Counted from the first letter of the stretch, positions 7,611 to 15,967 are shown. The stretch: 32,558 bases of DNA from Sphingomonadales bacterium (GCA_025362295.1 JANYGX010000018.1:1-32558), one strand, 5' to 3'. Numbers and translations: made by a program. The notes: a model not told the origin generated them from the letters alone.

Positions 7611-8402
7611 ATGACTATAGCCCGCCTGGAAGGTCGCGCCTTGCTGGAAACAGCTGGGCCCGATGCGCGCAGCTTTATAAATGGACTTGTTACCCATGAT
7701 ATCCTTAATTTGCAAAGCGGACAGGCTGTATGGGCCGGTTTACTGAGTCCACAGGGCAAGGCTTTGTTTGATTTCATTGTCTTTGGCACAAACGAGGATA
7801 AACTGCTGATTGAAGCTGAAGCCACCCGACTTCCCGATCTTATGCGGCGTTTTAATATGTATAAATTAAAGGCCGAGGTTACATTGAGTTTGAAACCACA
7901 ATTGGCGATTTATGCAGGCTGGGAAGAGGCTGCTATTGAAGGGGCTGTGGCGGATCCACGGCTGCCAGCCATGGGCTGGCGTTTTATTGGCCAAGCTCAA
8001 AAAGCTGTTACCGGCTCCATGCACGATTATACACATCACCGTTTTTCGCTAGGCGTTCCAGAGGGCAGCGCCGATATTGGTATAGATAACCTGCTTTGGC
8101 TGGAAACCAATGCCGATAAGCTAAACGGTGTCAGCTTTACCAAAGGCTGTTATGTCGGCCAGGAAAATACCGCACGGATGTTTCACCGCGACAAAGTGCG
8201 CAAGCGTTTGATGGCCGTACGCCTGCCTGAAATTGAAAACCAAAGCAGTCTAATTATGTCCGGCTCTCGTGAGGCCGGCAGCTTACATAGCCAATGCTTG
8301 GATATAGGTTTAGCCCTGTTAAGGCAGGATTATCTTGATGCGCCGCTTGAAATAGCTGGCAAAACCATATCAATTATCAAACAAAGTTGGCTTGACGTTT
8401 GA
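7611..8402 (+). CDS. ygfZ: YgfZ/GcvT-domain folate-binding protein
   Basis: YgfZ proteins bind tetrahydrofolate and support Fe-S cluster assembly or repair. The signature KGCYVGQE lies at residues 178-185, with the family cysteine at 180, followed by NTARMFHRDKVRKRL. The N-terminus (FINGLVTHDI, LLSPQGKALFDFIVF, MYKLKAEV) matches the family. At 263 residues it is slightly short, as many alphaproteobacterial members are. It is divergent from the dihydroorotase gene with 47 bp between starts. Its last 33 bp overlap the end of the opposing membrane-protein gene. Confidence 0.9.
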   Translation: MTIARLEGRALLETAGPDARSFINGLVTHDILNLQSGQAVWAGLLSPQGKALFDFIVFGTNEDKLLIEAEATRLPDLMRRFNMYKLKAEVTLSLKPQLAIYAGWEEAAIEGAVADPRLPAMGWRFIGQAQKAVTGSMHDYTHHRFSLGVPEGSADIGIDNLLWLETNADKLNGVSFTKGCYVGQENTARMFHRDKVRKRLMAVRLPEIENQSSLIMSGSREAGSLHSQCLDIGLALLRQDYLDAPLEIAGKTISIIKQSWLDV

Positions 8403-9764
8403 AGCAAGCTTTTTTTCAACCGTTTCCGGAAAACGATAAAGATAACACATAATGGTAAATCCAAGTATGCCCGTAACACCCCACGTACCCCAGGAAAATA
8501 ATGCGTGGGACAGAACCGTATGATTGTCAGAAAACACAACGATTGAAAACGCTGATACTAAAAAATAAATGTATAGTGGCAAACAGAATAGAGTTGCGGT
8601 TAAAACACCCACTGTCGCATAACGAAAGTTGAAAAAGGTCAAAACCAGCCCAATCACTAAGGCAACGCTACCAAACATATGTACGACAAAAATAGCACCT
8701 GTCGTCAATTCGCTACTGAAATTTGTGCCGCCAAGAGTAAAAATATGTTTCCAGGACAGGGCTGCGCACAGGATGCAACTTAAAACTTGCAACCAGGATA
8801 ATGTGCCAAAATTTTTCACCGGTATATTCTGATAACCTATAGGAAATCCTACCAAGCCCGTTAGGCTATTCGGGTTGGGTTCTGAGGGTATGACAGTTAC
8901 AGCAATGTCAGATATAATGTGTGATCGCTGCACGTAGTCAGATATGATGACCGCGCTACCGTGCGTTCTTGTAAGTTTTATTGTATCACTTTCATCAGTG
9001 TAGCCTTGCTTGCCGGTATCACTATGAATATCAGAATTTTTAAGTTGATGTTTATCAATATAATGTGATGTGTGATGGTTTTGTGCATGAAGTACTGGTA
9101 TTGTGCCCTGGCCAGTGGCGAGTGAGTTATTTGCAGTCAAATTCATGACGGCTTCATGCCCTGAATCATTTCTATCTTTAATATGCAAAGCCGTTTCAGG
9201 ACGTGCAATATTAATTGGTGTTTTCAAGTAACGTTCAGCTGTATTGAAGGGCACAGGCGTTTCTGAAGTAATAGTTTTTAACAAAGGCTTTGCATGAGCA
9301 TGCGACACAACGTCATGTGAGGTCACAGATTTTTGAGTAACAACGCCACCAATAAATTCGCAATGATTGATAGCTGGAAATTTATGGGCAATCGGTGACA
9401 ATAAGGTTAACGAATCCTCTGCGCTGATATTTGTTTCTGTCGGATTGACAACATTTTTTTGCTCGCTCTGTTTTGCTAGCATTATAGAGCTAAATTCTGA
9501 TTTCTCACCCTGAGTAAGATTAGCCTGCATGACGGGTTGCGTGTTGGATATCAAAGCGTCCGTGGCAGTTCGACTGCCCGTGAATGCGTCAATTCGCCTT
9601 AAAAGGACACCTTGTTTAAGCGGATCAATTTCGTTTCCAACCTTAAAAATCAAAGACGGTAAAGTATCTAAGATGTCATCATCATCATAAATATTTTCAT
9701 CTGTTAATTGTGTATCAGCTAATACGTTGTTCAAGCTTGGCTTATTTGATATAAAGCTATCCAC
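8370..9764 (-). CDS. Unrecognised membrane protein with long soluble N-terminus
   Basis: I do not recognise this protein. Residues 1 to ~310 are polar, rich in Asn, Thr, Ser, His and Asp, with an acidic cluster (YDDDDILD) near residue 30; this part looks largely disordered. The last ~140 residues hold four hydrophobic helices, at about 324-340, 357-380, 385-412 and 423-446, then a short basic tail. The frame can begin at TTG 9770, but the GTG at 9764 sits seven bases after a GGA, so I prefer it (464 residues). The gene stands alone and converges on ygfZ with 33 bp of overlap. A large cytoplasmic domain tethered by a four-helix bundle is the likely topology; function unknown. Confidence 0.7.
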   Translation of the reverse strand: MDSFISNKPSLNNVLADTQLTDENIYDDDDILDTLPSLIFKVGNEIDPLKQGVLLRRIDAFTGSRTATDALISNTQPVMQANLTQGEKSEFSSIMLAKQSEQKNVVNPTETNISAEDSLTLLSPIAHKFPAINHCEFIGGVVTQKSVTSHDVVSHAHAKPLLKTITSETPVPFNTAERYLKTPINIARPETALHIKDRNDSGHEAVMNLTANNSLATGQGTIPVLHAQNHHTSHYIDKHQLKNSDIHSDTGKQGYTDESDTIKLTRTHGSAVIISDYVQRSHIISDIAVTVIPSEPNPNSLTGLVGFPIGYQNIPVKNFGTLSWLQVLSCILCAALSWKHIFTLGGTNFSSELTTGAIFVVHMFGSVALVIGLVLTFFNFRYATVGVLTATLFCLPLYIYFLVSAFSIVVFSDNHTVLSHALFSWGTWGVTGILGFTIMCYLYRFPETVEKKLASNVKPTLFDN

Positions 9765-10055
9765 AGGCAATTCCGAATAAAATAAAATACATTCTAATTC
9801 GTGGCACGTTGTGTAAAATGCGTCTATACCAGATTAATACCTATGAATCCCTATGAACGCGCAAATATTCGACTAAATTCGTCATGACGCATTGGTATTT
9901 AGATATTCATTTGACTTTTGCCGGTTTTCTGCCAAAGCTCTTATAAATTGGGGATATATCATTAATTTAGTGATAATAAGTAAAACGTAACACGTAAACG
10001 TTTTGGCTGGAATATTCTTCATTAGTAATACTTTACAACATATAAAGAGTTTTGC

Positions 10056-11411
10056 ATGGGATTTGAATTATTGGGACTATCAGCGGCGTTGGTTAAAGCC
10101 GTAACCGATAGTGGGTATACCGACCCAACCCCTATACAGGCGCAAGCTATCCCTGCGCTGCTTCAAGGCAGGGACTTGCTCGGTATTGCACAGACTGGGA
10201 CTGGCAAAACGGCTGCATTCACATTGCCAATGATCGATATTCTATCCCAGGGTCGAACGCGGGCACGTATGCCACGTTCACTTATTCTTGAACCAACGCG
10301 CGAACTGGCAGCTCAGGTGGCTGAAAATTTCGATAAATATGGTAAATATCACAAATTAACCAAAGCCCTAATTATTGGTGGTGTTGGCTTTGGTGATCAA
10401 GACAAATTGCTTGCTAAAGGCGTAGATGTGCTGATTGCAACACCGGGCCGTTTGCTTGATCAAGTTGAGCGCTCCAAAATAATGCTTATGGGTGTTGAGA
10501 TACTGGTGATTGATGAAGCTGACCGTATGCTTGATATGGGCTTTATCCCTGATGTTGAGCGCATTTGCGCCATGATGCCTGGCAAGCGCCAAACGTTGTT
10601 TTTTTCAGCGACCATGCCTGGGCCAGTTAAAAAATTGGCTGATAGATTTTTGAACGATCCAAAAATAGTTGAGGTTGCGCGGGCCGCGAGCACCAACGCC
10701 TCGATTTTGCAGCATCTTGTTGAAGTCAATCCGCGTCACAAAAAAGATGTTTTGCGCGGCTTGTTGAAAAGCGAGGCCGTGCAGAACGCGATTATTTTCT
10801 GCAATCGTAAACGTGATGTTTCTACTTTGCATGATTCGCTTAAGCGATACGGAATAAATATTGCCCAATTACACGGCGACATGGAACAGCCAGAACGCAC
10901 CAAAGTGTTGGAAAATTTTAAAAATGGTACGGTTCAAATTTTGGTTGCCTCTGATGTGGCTGCTCGCGGCCTAGATATTCCTGCCGTCAGCCACGTGTTT
11001 AATTATGATGTTCCCATTCATGCAGAAGATTATGTGCATCGGATTGGTCGCACTGGGCGAGCCGGTCGCACCGGTAGCGCATTTATGTTTGCCGGGGAGT
11101 CAGACGCCGAGGCGGTACAGGCAATCGAGAAACTGATTAATCAGAAAATTCCTTTACACATTGTTAATACATCTTCCTCCAACACAACTCCTGCGGCACC
11201 CGAAGCCAAGGAAAATGTCACACCTGCTGTTAAAAATAAAACCAGAGATAAACAATCTGAAGCGCCTCGCCGGTCGAAGGTAGAAAAATCATCAAAGGCT
11301 CATAAACCATTAGAAAATTTGGCTGATGCCGATGACAATGTGCGTGGTCTTGGTACAAATATGCCTGCGTTTATGAGGATTTCTGCGCGCAGTGCGTTGC
11401 AGGACGACTGA
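10056..11411 (+). CDS. DEAD-box RNA helicase (RhlE-like)
   Basis: This ATP-dependent RNA helicase probably acts in ribosome assembly or RNA turnover. The 451 residues carry the Q motif (PTPIQ 24-28), Walker A AQTGTGKT (45-52), PTRELA (80-85), ATPGR (128-132), DEAD (153-156), SAT (184-186), the ARGLD motif and HRIGRTGR (328-335). The core ends near residue 370. A lysine-rich tail of ~80 residues follows, as in RhlE-type proteins, and probably binds RNA. The ATG is preceded by AAAGAG about six bases upstream. The 285 bp ahead of it are AT-rich and hold no gene. The exact subgroup cannot be fixed by eye. Confidence 0.93.
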   Translation: MGFELLGLSAALVKAVTDSGYTDPTPIQAQAIPALLQGRDLLGIAQTGTGKTAAFTLPMIDILSQGRTRARMPRSLILEPTRELAAQVAENFDKYGKYHKLTKALIIGGVGFGDQDKLLAKGVDVLIATPGRLLDQVERSKIMLMGVEILVIDEADRMLDMGFIPDVERICAMMPGKRQTLFFSATMPGPVKKLADRFLNDPKIVEVARAASTNASILQHLVEVNPRHKKDVLRGLLKSEAVQNAIIFCNRKRDVSTLHDSLKRYGINIAQLHGDMEQPERTKVLENFKNGTVQILVASDVAARGLDIPAVSHVFNYDVPIHAEDYVHRIGRTGRAGRTGSAFMFAGESDAEAVQAIEKLINQKIPLHIVNTSSSNTTPAAPEAKENVTPAVKNKTRDKQSEAPRRSKVEKSSKAHKPLENLADADDNVRGLGTNMPAFMRISARSALQDD

Positions 11412-11450
11412 TAGACATTCAAATGTAATAATATAAGCATGCCTTGTATT

Positions 11451-11476
11451 ATGTAAGAATATTACATGTTATAACA
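11451..11476. repeat. Two overlapping palindromes
   Basis: ATGTAA and TTACAT flank GAATA (11451-11467), and the overlapping ATGTTATAACAT (11465-11476) is a perfect 12-bp palindrome. They lie between the helicase and the diguanylate cyclase. They could be a weak transcript end or an operator for the downstream gene. In AT-rich DNA such palindromes also arise by chance. Confidence 0.3.
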
Positions 11477-11536
11477 TACATTTCGTTGCGGCTAGTTTAT
11501 GGTTTGTTATGAAGTATGACACTATAACTTAACACT

Positions 11537-12577
11537 ATGAAAAAAATTCACGCTCAGGCTCAGAAAGCTCTGGAGTTGATGTTGGAGGCGCAATTGCCCC
11601 CAACGCCCTCTAACTACGAGTTTTGGTTTCACTATGTAACGAAAAGCGATCCATATCTTGTTGCGGCGATAGATGAATTGCGCCTTAAAAACCAACCTAT
11701 ACACGCACAAACAATATCAAAATTGAGATTAAAATTTTTTGGTGTTTCAGACATCGATAAAATCGACAACATAGTTGATAAAACATCGTTAGAGATAGAA
11801 AAACTGTCTGGCATTGTGGAAAATGCCGGTGGAGACGCTCGCTCTTTCCAATCAGCCCTGCAAGATGGTCAAAACATCCTGTCGCGCTCATCCGGACATG
11901 ATGAGCACACTTCATTGCTGGATCAGATAGCATCCGCGACAGCTGTCATGTCAGAACGCACTCGTAAGCTGGAGGCGCAACTGGCAATCTCCTCACAGGA
12001 AGTTGCGGCACTTAGGCATGATCTGGATAAAGCAAGAACTGAATCGCGCACAGATCCCTTAACGGGGCTTCCCAACCGAAAAGCTTTTCTTGCCTATTTT
12101 GAATCTCAGGCGGCTCGCTCCGTTGCAGACAAATACCCCATATCTGTTCTGTTCTGCGATATTGACCATTTCAAAACGTTCAATGATACTTGGGGGCATC
12201 GGATGGGGGATGAGGTGCTGCGGCTTGTTGGCCAATCGCTTGAGCAGCTCGTTTCTGGCCTCGGTTATCCTTCTCGATTTGGTGGCGAAGAGTTTGTAAT
12301 TGGATTGCCGCATAAAGACATAACAGCTGCTTTTGATATTGCGGAGCAGATACGCGATTACATTGCGACGAAATCACTGAAGTCAAAACAATCCAACAAA
12401 TCAATTGGTCGTATCACACTTTCGGTTGGTGTTGCCCAAATGCGCTGGTCAGATAGCGTGGAGACCCTCATAGAACGTGCCGATAAAGCCCTTTACATGG
12501 CAAAGGAAGGGGGGCGTAATATGGTTTGCTATGAAGCGCCCATCAAGACGATCAGTCAAAATAGTGAAGCGGCCTGA
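11537..12577 (+). CDS. Diguanylate cyclase (GGDEF)
   Basis: It makes cyclic di-GMP from two GTP. In the 346 residues, the N-terminal ~160 are helical and contain PPTPSNYEFWFHY (21-33), a segment I know from soluble alphaproteobacterial GGDEF proteins. A coiled-coil-like stretch (~130-168) leads into DPLTGLPNRKAF (173-184), DIDHFKTFND (208-217) and the active-site GGEEF (249-253). The RxxD product-inhibition site expected near 240-243 reads SGLG, so feedback inhibition through that site is absent. There are no transmembrane helices and no EAL domain. It appears to be a single-gene unit; no Shine-Dalgarno sequence is obvious. Confidence 0.92.
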   Translation: MKKIHAQAQKALELMLEAQLPPTPSNYEFWFHYVTKSDPYLVAAIDELRLKNQPIHAQTISKLRLKFFGVSDIDKIDNIVDKTSLEIEKLSGIVENAGGDARSFQSALQDGQNILSRSSGHDEHTSLLDQIASATAVMSERTRKLEAQLAISSQEVAALRHDLDKARTESRTDPLTGLPNRKAFLAYFESQAARSVADKYPISVLFCDIDHFKTFNDTWGHRMGDEVLRLVGQSLEQLVSGLGYPSRFGGEEFVIGLPHKDITAAFDIAEQIRDYIATKSLKSKQSNKSIGRITLSVGVAQMRWSDSVETLIERADKALYMAKEGGRNMVCYEAPIKTISQNSEAA

Positions 12578-12697
12578 CCAACAGACTGCACTTTAAGGGA
12601 TTGCCCTTCACATGCTCGGGAGGCATGTTGTCATTAACGTTGACACCCCGCATTTCACAGTGCGAATGGAAAGTCTTCATCGTTAAAAGGTTAAGAC

Positions 12698-13489
12698 ATG
12701 AACAGTAACACCCTTTCACTGGAAATCGTCAACTCTGTAGCGATAGTAAAATTCAATCGTCCAAACACGCTTAACGCGCTTACGCAGGCTTTGCTGGAAG
12801 AATTTGAGGCATTGCTGGACCGCATACTTGAGCCTGGTTCCAATGTACGGTGTCTGTTATTAACGAGTGATGGCCGTGCCTTTTCATCGGGTGCCGATCT
12901 ATCTGCTGGTGGTATAGAAGGGCAAGGAAAACGCGATACAGGCCTTCTTCTGGAGACTCATTTTAATCCGTTACTAGAGCGACTGATGGATTTACCTATA
13001 CCGTTTGTGACAGCTGTGAACGGGCCGGCGGCAGGTGCCGGGTGCAGCTTGGCAATTGCAGGGGATATAGTGATTGCAGCAAAGTCTGCATATTTTTTGC
13101 AAGCTTTTATTAATATCGGCTTGGTGCCGGATGTCGGCAGCACATGGCTGTTGCCGCGGTTGATTGGCAAGGCGCGTGCACAGGCAATGATGATGTTAGG
13201 TGAAAAAATACCAGCAGAAACGGCTGAGCGTTGGGGTATGGTTTATAAAGTGGTTGAAGATGATGCATTGATGGTTGAAGCTATGGCTATAGCCAGCAAG
13301 CTTGCCCACGGCCCTACACAATCGCTCACACTCATTCGCCGCATGACAAAAGCCAGTTTTGAGAACAACCTGACGGCACAGCTTCGACTTGAACGCATCA
13401 GTCAGAAAACGGCTGGAGAAACGACGGATCACATCGAAGGCGTTGCCGCTTTCCTCACGAAACGCCCCGCCGCCTTCACAGGTCAATAA
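12698..13489 (+). CDS. Enoyl-CoA hydratase/isomerase, PaaG-like
   Basis: This crotonase-fold enzyme of 263 residues acts on acyl-CoA thioesters. The oxyanion-hole segments are AFSSGADL (61-68) and NGPAAGAGCSLA (108-119). The two Glu of classical hydratases are missing (Ser in GCSLA and Ala-Phe in LQAF). Instead there is Asp145 in GLVPDVGSTW, the pattern of PaaG, the ring 1,2-epoxyphenylacetyl-CoA isomerase. The C-terminal GVAAFLTKRPAAFTG also fits PaaG. No other phenylacetate genes are present, so the true substrate may be another enoyl-CoA and the step an isomerisation. The gene is followed by a structured ~190-bp region and a strong terminator. Confidence 0.85.
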   Translation: MNSNTLSLEIVNSVAIVKFNRPNTLNALTQALLEEFEALLDRILEPGSNVRCLLLTSDGRAFSSGADLSAGGIEGQGKRDTGLLLETHFNPLLERLMDLPIPFVTAVNGPAAGAGCSLAIAGDIVIAAKSAYFLQAFINIGLVPDVGSTWLLPRLIGKARAQAMMMLGEKIPAETAERWGMVYKVVEDDALMVEAMAIASKLAHGPTQSLTLIRRMTKASFENNLTAQLRLERISQKTAGETTDHIEGVAAFLTKRPAAFTGQ

Positions 13490-13679
13490 CGTCGAATAAT
13501 TTGACAGCTACCAACCTGCTTTTCAGGCGTTTACCATTGTGCCTGAACAAATACCTCAAAATCCGGATGTGGCACCGCCTTTGCACAGCCATAAACGAAT
13601 TCCGATCTTGAGTAGCCAAACACTCTTCTGATCCCGGCAGTTCATAGCAATGACTTCTCGTGGTGAGTTGTGAAAATAG
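13490..13679 (+). other. Structured 3' UTR or candidate small RNA
   Basis: About 190 bp without a reading frame lies between the PaaG-like gene and a strong terminator. TTGACA at 13501-13506 is a perfect -35 box but has no good -10 at the usual spacing. TTCAGGC and GCCTGAA, separated by 12 nt (about 13523-13548), form a seven-pair hairpin. The stretch could be the transcribed tail of the upstream gene or a separate RNA ending at 13710. Confidence 0.3.
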
Positions 13680-13710
13680 CGGCTGGTGCTCCTGACACCA
13701 GCCGTTTTTT
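13680..13710 (+). terminator. Rho-independent terminator, probably serving both strands
   Basis: CGGCTGGTG (13680-13688) pairs perfectly with CACCAGCCG (13696-13704) around a seven-base loop and is followed by six T (13705-13710). On the minus strand the same stem is followed by CTATTTTC, so it can also end the gene whose stop codon overlaps the T run. It separates the converging PaaG-like gene and the secreted-protein gene. Confidence 0.92.
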
Positions 13711-14272
13711 ATTGCACAGTATAATTTCCAACAGCAACAATAACGCAGTTTTTCGCATCACCAGGCAATAATAAATACCGCACCGCTGTATTGCTGTCTA
13801 TGATTGACAGGCTGGCAAGTTGCCGAAGTATGTTGCGCTTGTCCTGCATCATATTATTTTGCAGCGTCGCGCAGGGTAATGCTGAGGGTTGCACCTGAAC
13901 AGTTGTGGCATCGCAATTGTGCACGGCATTTGGCGCAGTGACCAAAACCGAGACAGCTTTAGGTATAGTGGCATTCGCATGGTTAATGCCAATAACCGAG
14001 TTAAACATGTGTGCATCAGGTGCGGATTTATTCCAATTGGACATAGCAGCGTAATTGCCATCAATCGTCAGTCTTGATAGTGCAGTCAGGGTACCTACGC
14101 AGGTGTTGGCCCCTGCCGCGCGGGCATGAGCGACTGGCTGGTACTCCTGCATAGGCGTTGCTGAGGGTTGTGCTTTGGCATGACTATCAAAGAGCGCAAC
14201 AGCAATGAAGCTTGTGACGCTGAGACAAATTGGCAGCAGTGGCAGCAAGGCGGTTCTAGGCTGGTAATTCAT
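13709..14272 (-). CDS. Unrecognised secreted protein
   Basis: This 187-residue protein has an N-terminal hydrophobic segment (residues ~8-30) ending near SHAKAQ, which fits a Sec signal peptide with cleavage near AKA. The mature part has four cysteines (in ANTCVG, HNCDAT, LPCATL and KNCVIV), probably two disulfides. I do not recognise a domain. The ATG has a good Shine-Dalgarno GGAG six bases upstream. A CtrA-like site lies ~50 bp upstream and a shared terminator follows the stop. The gene looks intact and singly transcribed. Confidence 0.7.
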   Translation of the reverse strand: MNYQPRTALLPLLPICLSVTSFIAVALFDSHAKAQPSATPMQEYQPVAHARAAGANTCVGTLTALSRLTIDGNYAAMSNWNKSAPDAHMFNSVIGINHANATIPKAVSVLVTAPNAVHNCDATTVQVQPSALPCATLQNNMMQDKRNILRQLASLSIIDSNTAVRYLLLPGDAKNCVIVAVGNYTVQ

Positions 14273-14320
14273 AAATTCTCCTGTTGAATATTAAACAAGA
14301 TTATACTTATGGATAAATGG

Positions 14321-14335
14321 TTAACTACTACTTAA
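14321..14335 (-). promoter_or_regulatory. CtrA-like binding site
   Basis: The minus strand reads TTAAGTAGTAGTTAAC, an exact TTAA-N7-TTAAC match to the CtrA consensus of alphaproteobacteria. It lies about 50 bp upstream of the start of the secreted-protein gene. A match of this length can occur by chance in AT-rich DNA, so this is a candidate only. Confidence 0.35.
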
Positions 14336-14379
14336 AGTATATATATTTTAAAAGATTATACTTAAAGTTGTAAATTAAG

Positions 14380-14408
14380 AAGCCCCTGCCTGTTTACTGG
14401 CAGGGCTT
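14380..14408 (-). terminator. Hairpin terminator of a lost gene
   Basis: AAGCCCCTGCC and GGCAGGGCTT pair around an eight-base loop with one bulged C. On the minus strand the stem is followed by CTTAATTT, a modest U-rich tail. It lies ~25 bp past the stop of the truncated minus-strand frame at 14433, so it was probably that gene's terminator. It could also act on the plus strand. Confidence 0.6.
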
Positions 14409-14432
14409 TGATCTACTCCACGGCAGTGTTTA

Positions 14433-14510
14433 TCAATAGAAGCTGTAGAATGCTCCAGCCGCTACACCTAAAAACTGTTTAACAGCATTTGCGAGAAGAT
14501 TACCTACACA
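14433..14510 (-). pseudogene. C-terminal remnant of a disrupted gene
   Basis: A minus-strand frame reads VGNLLANAVKQFLG, then VAAGAFYSFY and stop, directly ahead of a terminator hairpin. Upstream it meets a TAA at about 14514, where the IS630 fragment begins. The gene body is missing. The residues (hydrophobic, Gly/Ala-rich, aromatic end) suggest a membrane-associated or outer-membrane C-terminus; no family is recognised. Confidence 0.35.
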
Positions 14511-14797
14511 TTATACCGCATATATTGCCAAAACGGCCTGCTGCAAGTGTTGCCGTGATGGACAACGCAACCTTCCACAAACGTCTCGACATTCAAACCG
14601 CCATCGCCGCTACGGGTCACACACTCGACGTCCTTCCCGCCTATTCGCTCGAGCTCAATCTAATCGAGAAAAAGTCGGCCCACCTCAAGTCTGCCCGCAA
14701 AAAGCTTGCATGCTCATCAATTTCAGGTATCCAAGATTATACTTTAAGTAATTTCAGAAGCTGGAATTGTGTGCCCCGACCTGCTAAACTTACTTAA
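14489..14797 (+). pseudogene. C-terminal fragment of a second IS630-family transposase
   Basis: The residues include VMDNATFHKR (second catalytic Asp), LPAYSLELNLIEKK (normally SPDLNPIEH/KxW, with the third acidic residue kept) and ARKKLACS. These are the C-terminal third of an IS630 transposase of a different lineage from the one at 62-1004. The helix-turn-helix and first Asp are missing, and the PAYS motif has decayed (P to L twice). The frame's nominal TTG start is not meaningful. It sits between two direct repeats of a 17-bp motif. Confidence 0.8.
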
Positions 14798-14809
14798 TAA
14801 TAATTATTA

Positions 14810-15952
14810 ATGGGTGCTAATTTGTCATTTTACACGCTGCTTGGATTTGTTTTTGGTGGTTTGTTTGCAATGCTTGTGAAATTTGCAGCATTGCCAATCG
14901 CTGATGGATTGCATCGGTTGCATCTGCCATTTGGTTTGGCGCAGGCTTTGGCAACCGAGCCTGCCGTACAAATTGCCTTTGGTGCTGGCTTTGGCGGCTT
15001 GTTGGCCGTGTTAATTGGCATAGCTGTGCCAGCAATATTAACAAGTCGTTCGCTAGGGGCTATGCACAACGCATTACCTGTCTCTGGCGATATGACCAAA
15101 GCCCAATTCAATGAAGTGGTAAATATCAAAGGTTTTATGGGGGAAGCACTGCAGAAATATACCGCACAAACTCGTCAGCAGTCTGGCAAGCTGGTTTCGG
15201 GGCGCAGTGCCGCCAACTATCTGGGTCGCACTGGCCTTGGGTTTGGCCTGTTCAGGCTGTTGCCCAAACTTATTTTCATGCTGGGTTTACTGATCTGTAT
15301 TTACACTATGACGCAAGCCGTAGACAAACAACTCCATGCTGCAAGCGATGCTAATGTTATGATGCTGGGTTACAGGGCAGCTGGCAGCGCACTATTTTTT
15401 GCTGGTCTTGCAGCCTGCCTTTGCTGGCTGGCGATGCAACTTATCGAGGCAAAACTTGCTGGCCAGCTCATCGAATTAGGCTTAAGCATTGATAGTCGAA
15501 TTCCAGTGATGGCCGATATCAACACAAAGAGTGATGATCATACAAATGATATGTCCACACATTTTAATAGCATAAAAGATAATATCAGCTTGTATTTGCA
15601 AGATGTTAGCCAGACTCATCATCAGGCTAGTGTACGTCTGATGGACGCTACAACCGCGCTGTCTGCTGAAATAAAATCTTTTGGCGTTGCCAGTGCCAAT
15701 CTGGTTGATGTTGCAAATATGAACCATAAAACGGTCGATAAATTTCTGATAGTGGCTGAGCGTATGGGTGAACTTCACAAACAGATTAGCATGATCGCCA
15801 CACAACCCGCACCGTCATCAGCAAACGTTATGCCACCCAACAAGCCATCACCGGAAATGCCGCTGGCCAACTCTGAAACAGTCAACCGGCTTTCAAGCGC
15901 CATAAAAAATTTACGGGATGCCGCTGCCACAGAAACACTGCCAAAGCTTTAG
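14810..15952 (+). CDS. Unrecognised four-helix membrane protein with helical C-terminal tail
   Basis: I cannot name this 380-residue protein. Helices lie at about 7-28, 53-77, 147-168 and 186-210. A ~70-residue loop separates helices 2 and 3, and a 170-residue C-terminal part looks helical (SLYLQDVSQTHHQASVRLMD, then TALSAEIKSFG) with a Pro/Ser-rich linker near 333-350. This layout (4 TM, large cytoplasmic loop, cytoplasmic tail) recalls MotA/TolQ-type channel proteins, but the conserved LGLLGT-type motif is not clear and no MotB/TolR partner is adjacent. There is no visible Shine-Dalgarno before the ATG at 14810; the ATG at residue 21 is an alternative. The gene starts right after the IS630 debris. 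Confidence 0.7.
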   Translation: MGANLSFYTLLGFVFGGLFAMLVKFAALPIADGLHRLHLPFGLAQALATEPAVQIAFGAGFGGLLAVLIGIAVPAILTSRSLGAMHNALPVSGDMTKAQFNEVVNIKGFMGEALQKYTAQTRQQSGKLVSGRSAANYLGRTGLGFGLFRLLPKLIFMLGLLICIYTMTQAVDKQLHAASDANVMMLGYRAAGSALFFAGLAACLCWLAMQLIEAKLAGQLIELGLSIDSRIPVMADINTKSDDHTNDMSTHFNSIKDNISLYLQDVSQTHHQASVRLMDATTALSAEIKSFGVASANLVDVANMNHKTVDKFLIVAERMGELHKQISMIATQPAPSSANVMPPNKPSPEMPLANSETVNRLSSAIKNLRDAAATETLPKL

Positions 15953-15967
15953 TCTATAAACGTGTCG

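Larger units (their letters stand above)
14297..14749. repeat. Three dispersed copies of AAGATTATACTT
   Basis: Copies begin at 14297 (AAGATTATACTTA), 14352 (AAGATTATACTTAAAGT) and 14733 (AAGATTATACTTTAAGT); the last two agree at 16 of 17 positions in direct orientation. They bracket the IS630 fragment and the terminator/gene-tail remnant. They could be worn ends of the mobile element or footprints of repeated insertion. Confidence 0.5.

Noticed and set aside
14810-15952. Zorya ZorA-like defence protein
   Set aside because: Only the 4-TM topology fits; the LGLLGT-type motif, a ZorB partner and ZorC/D/E genes are missing.
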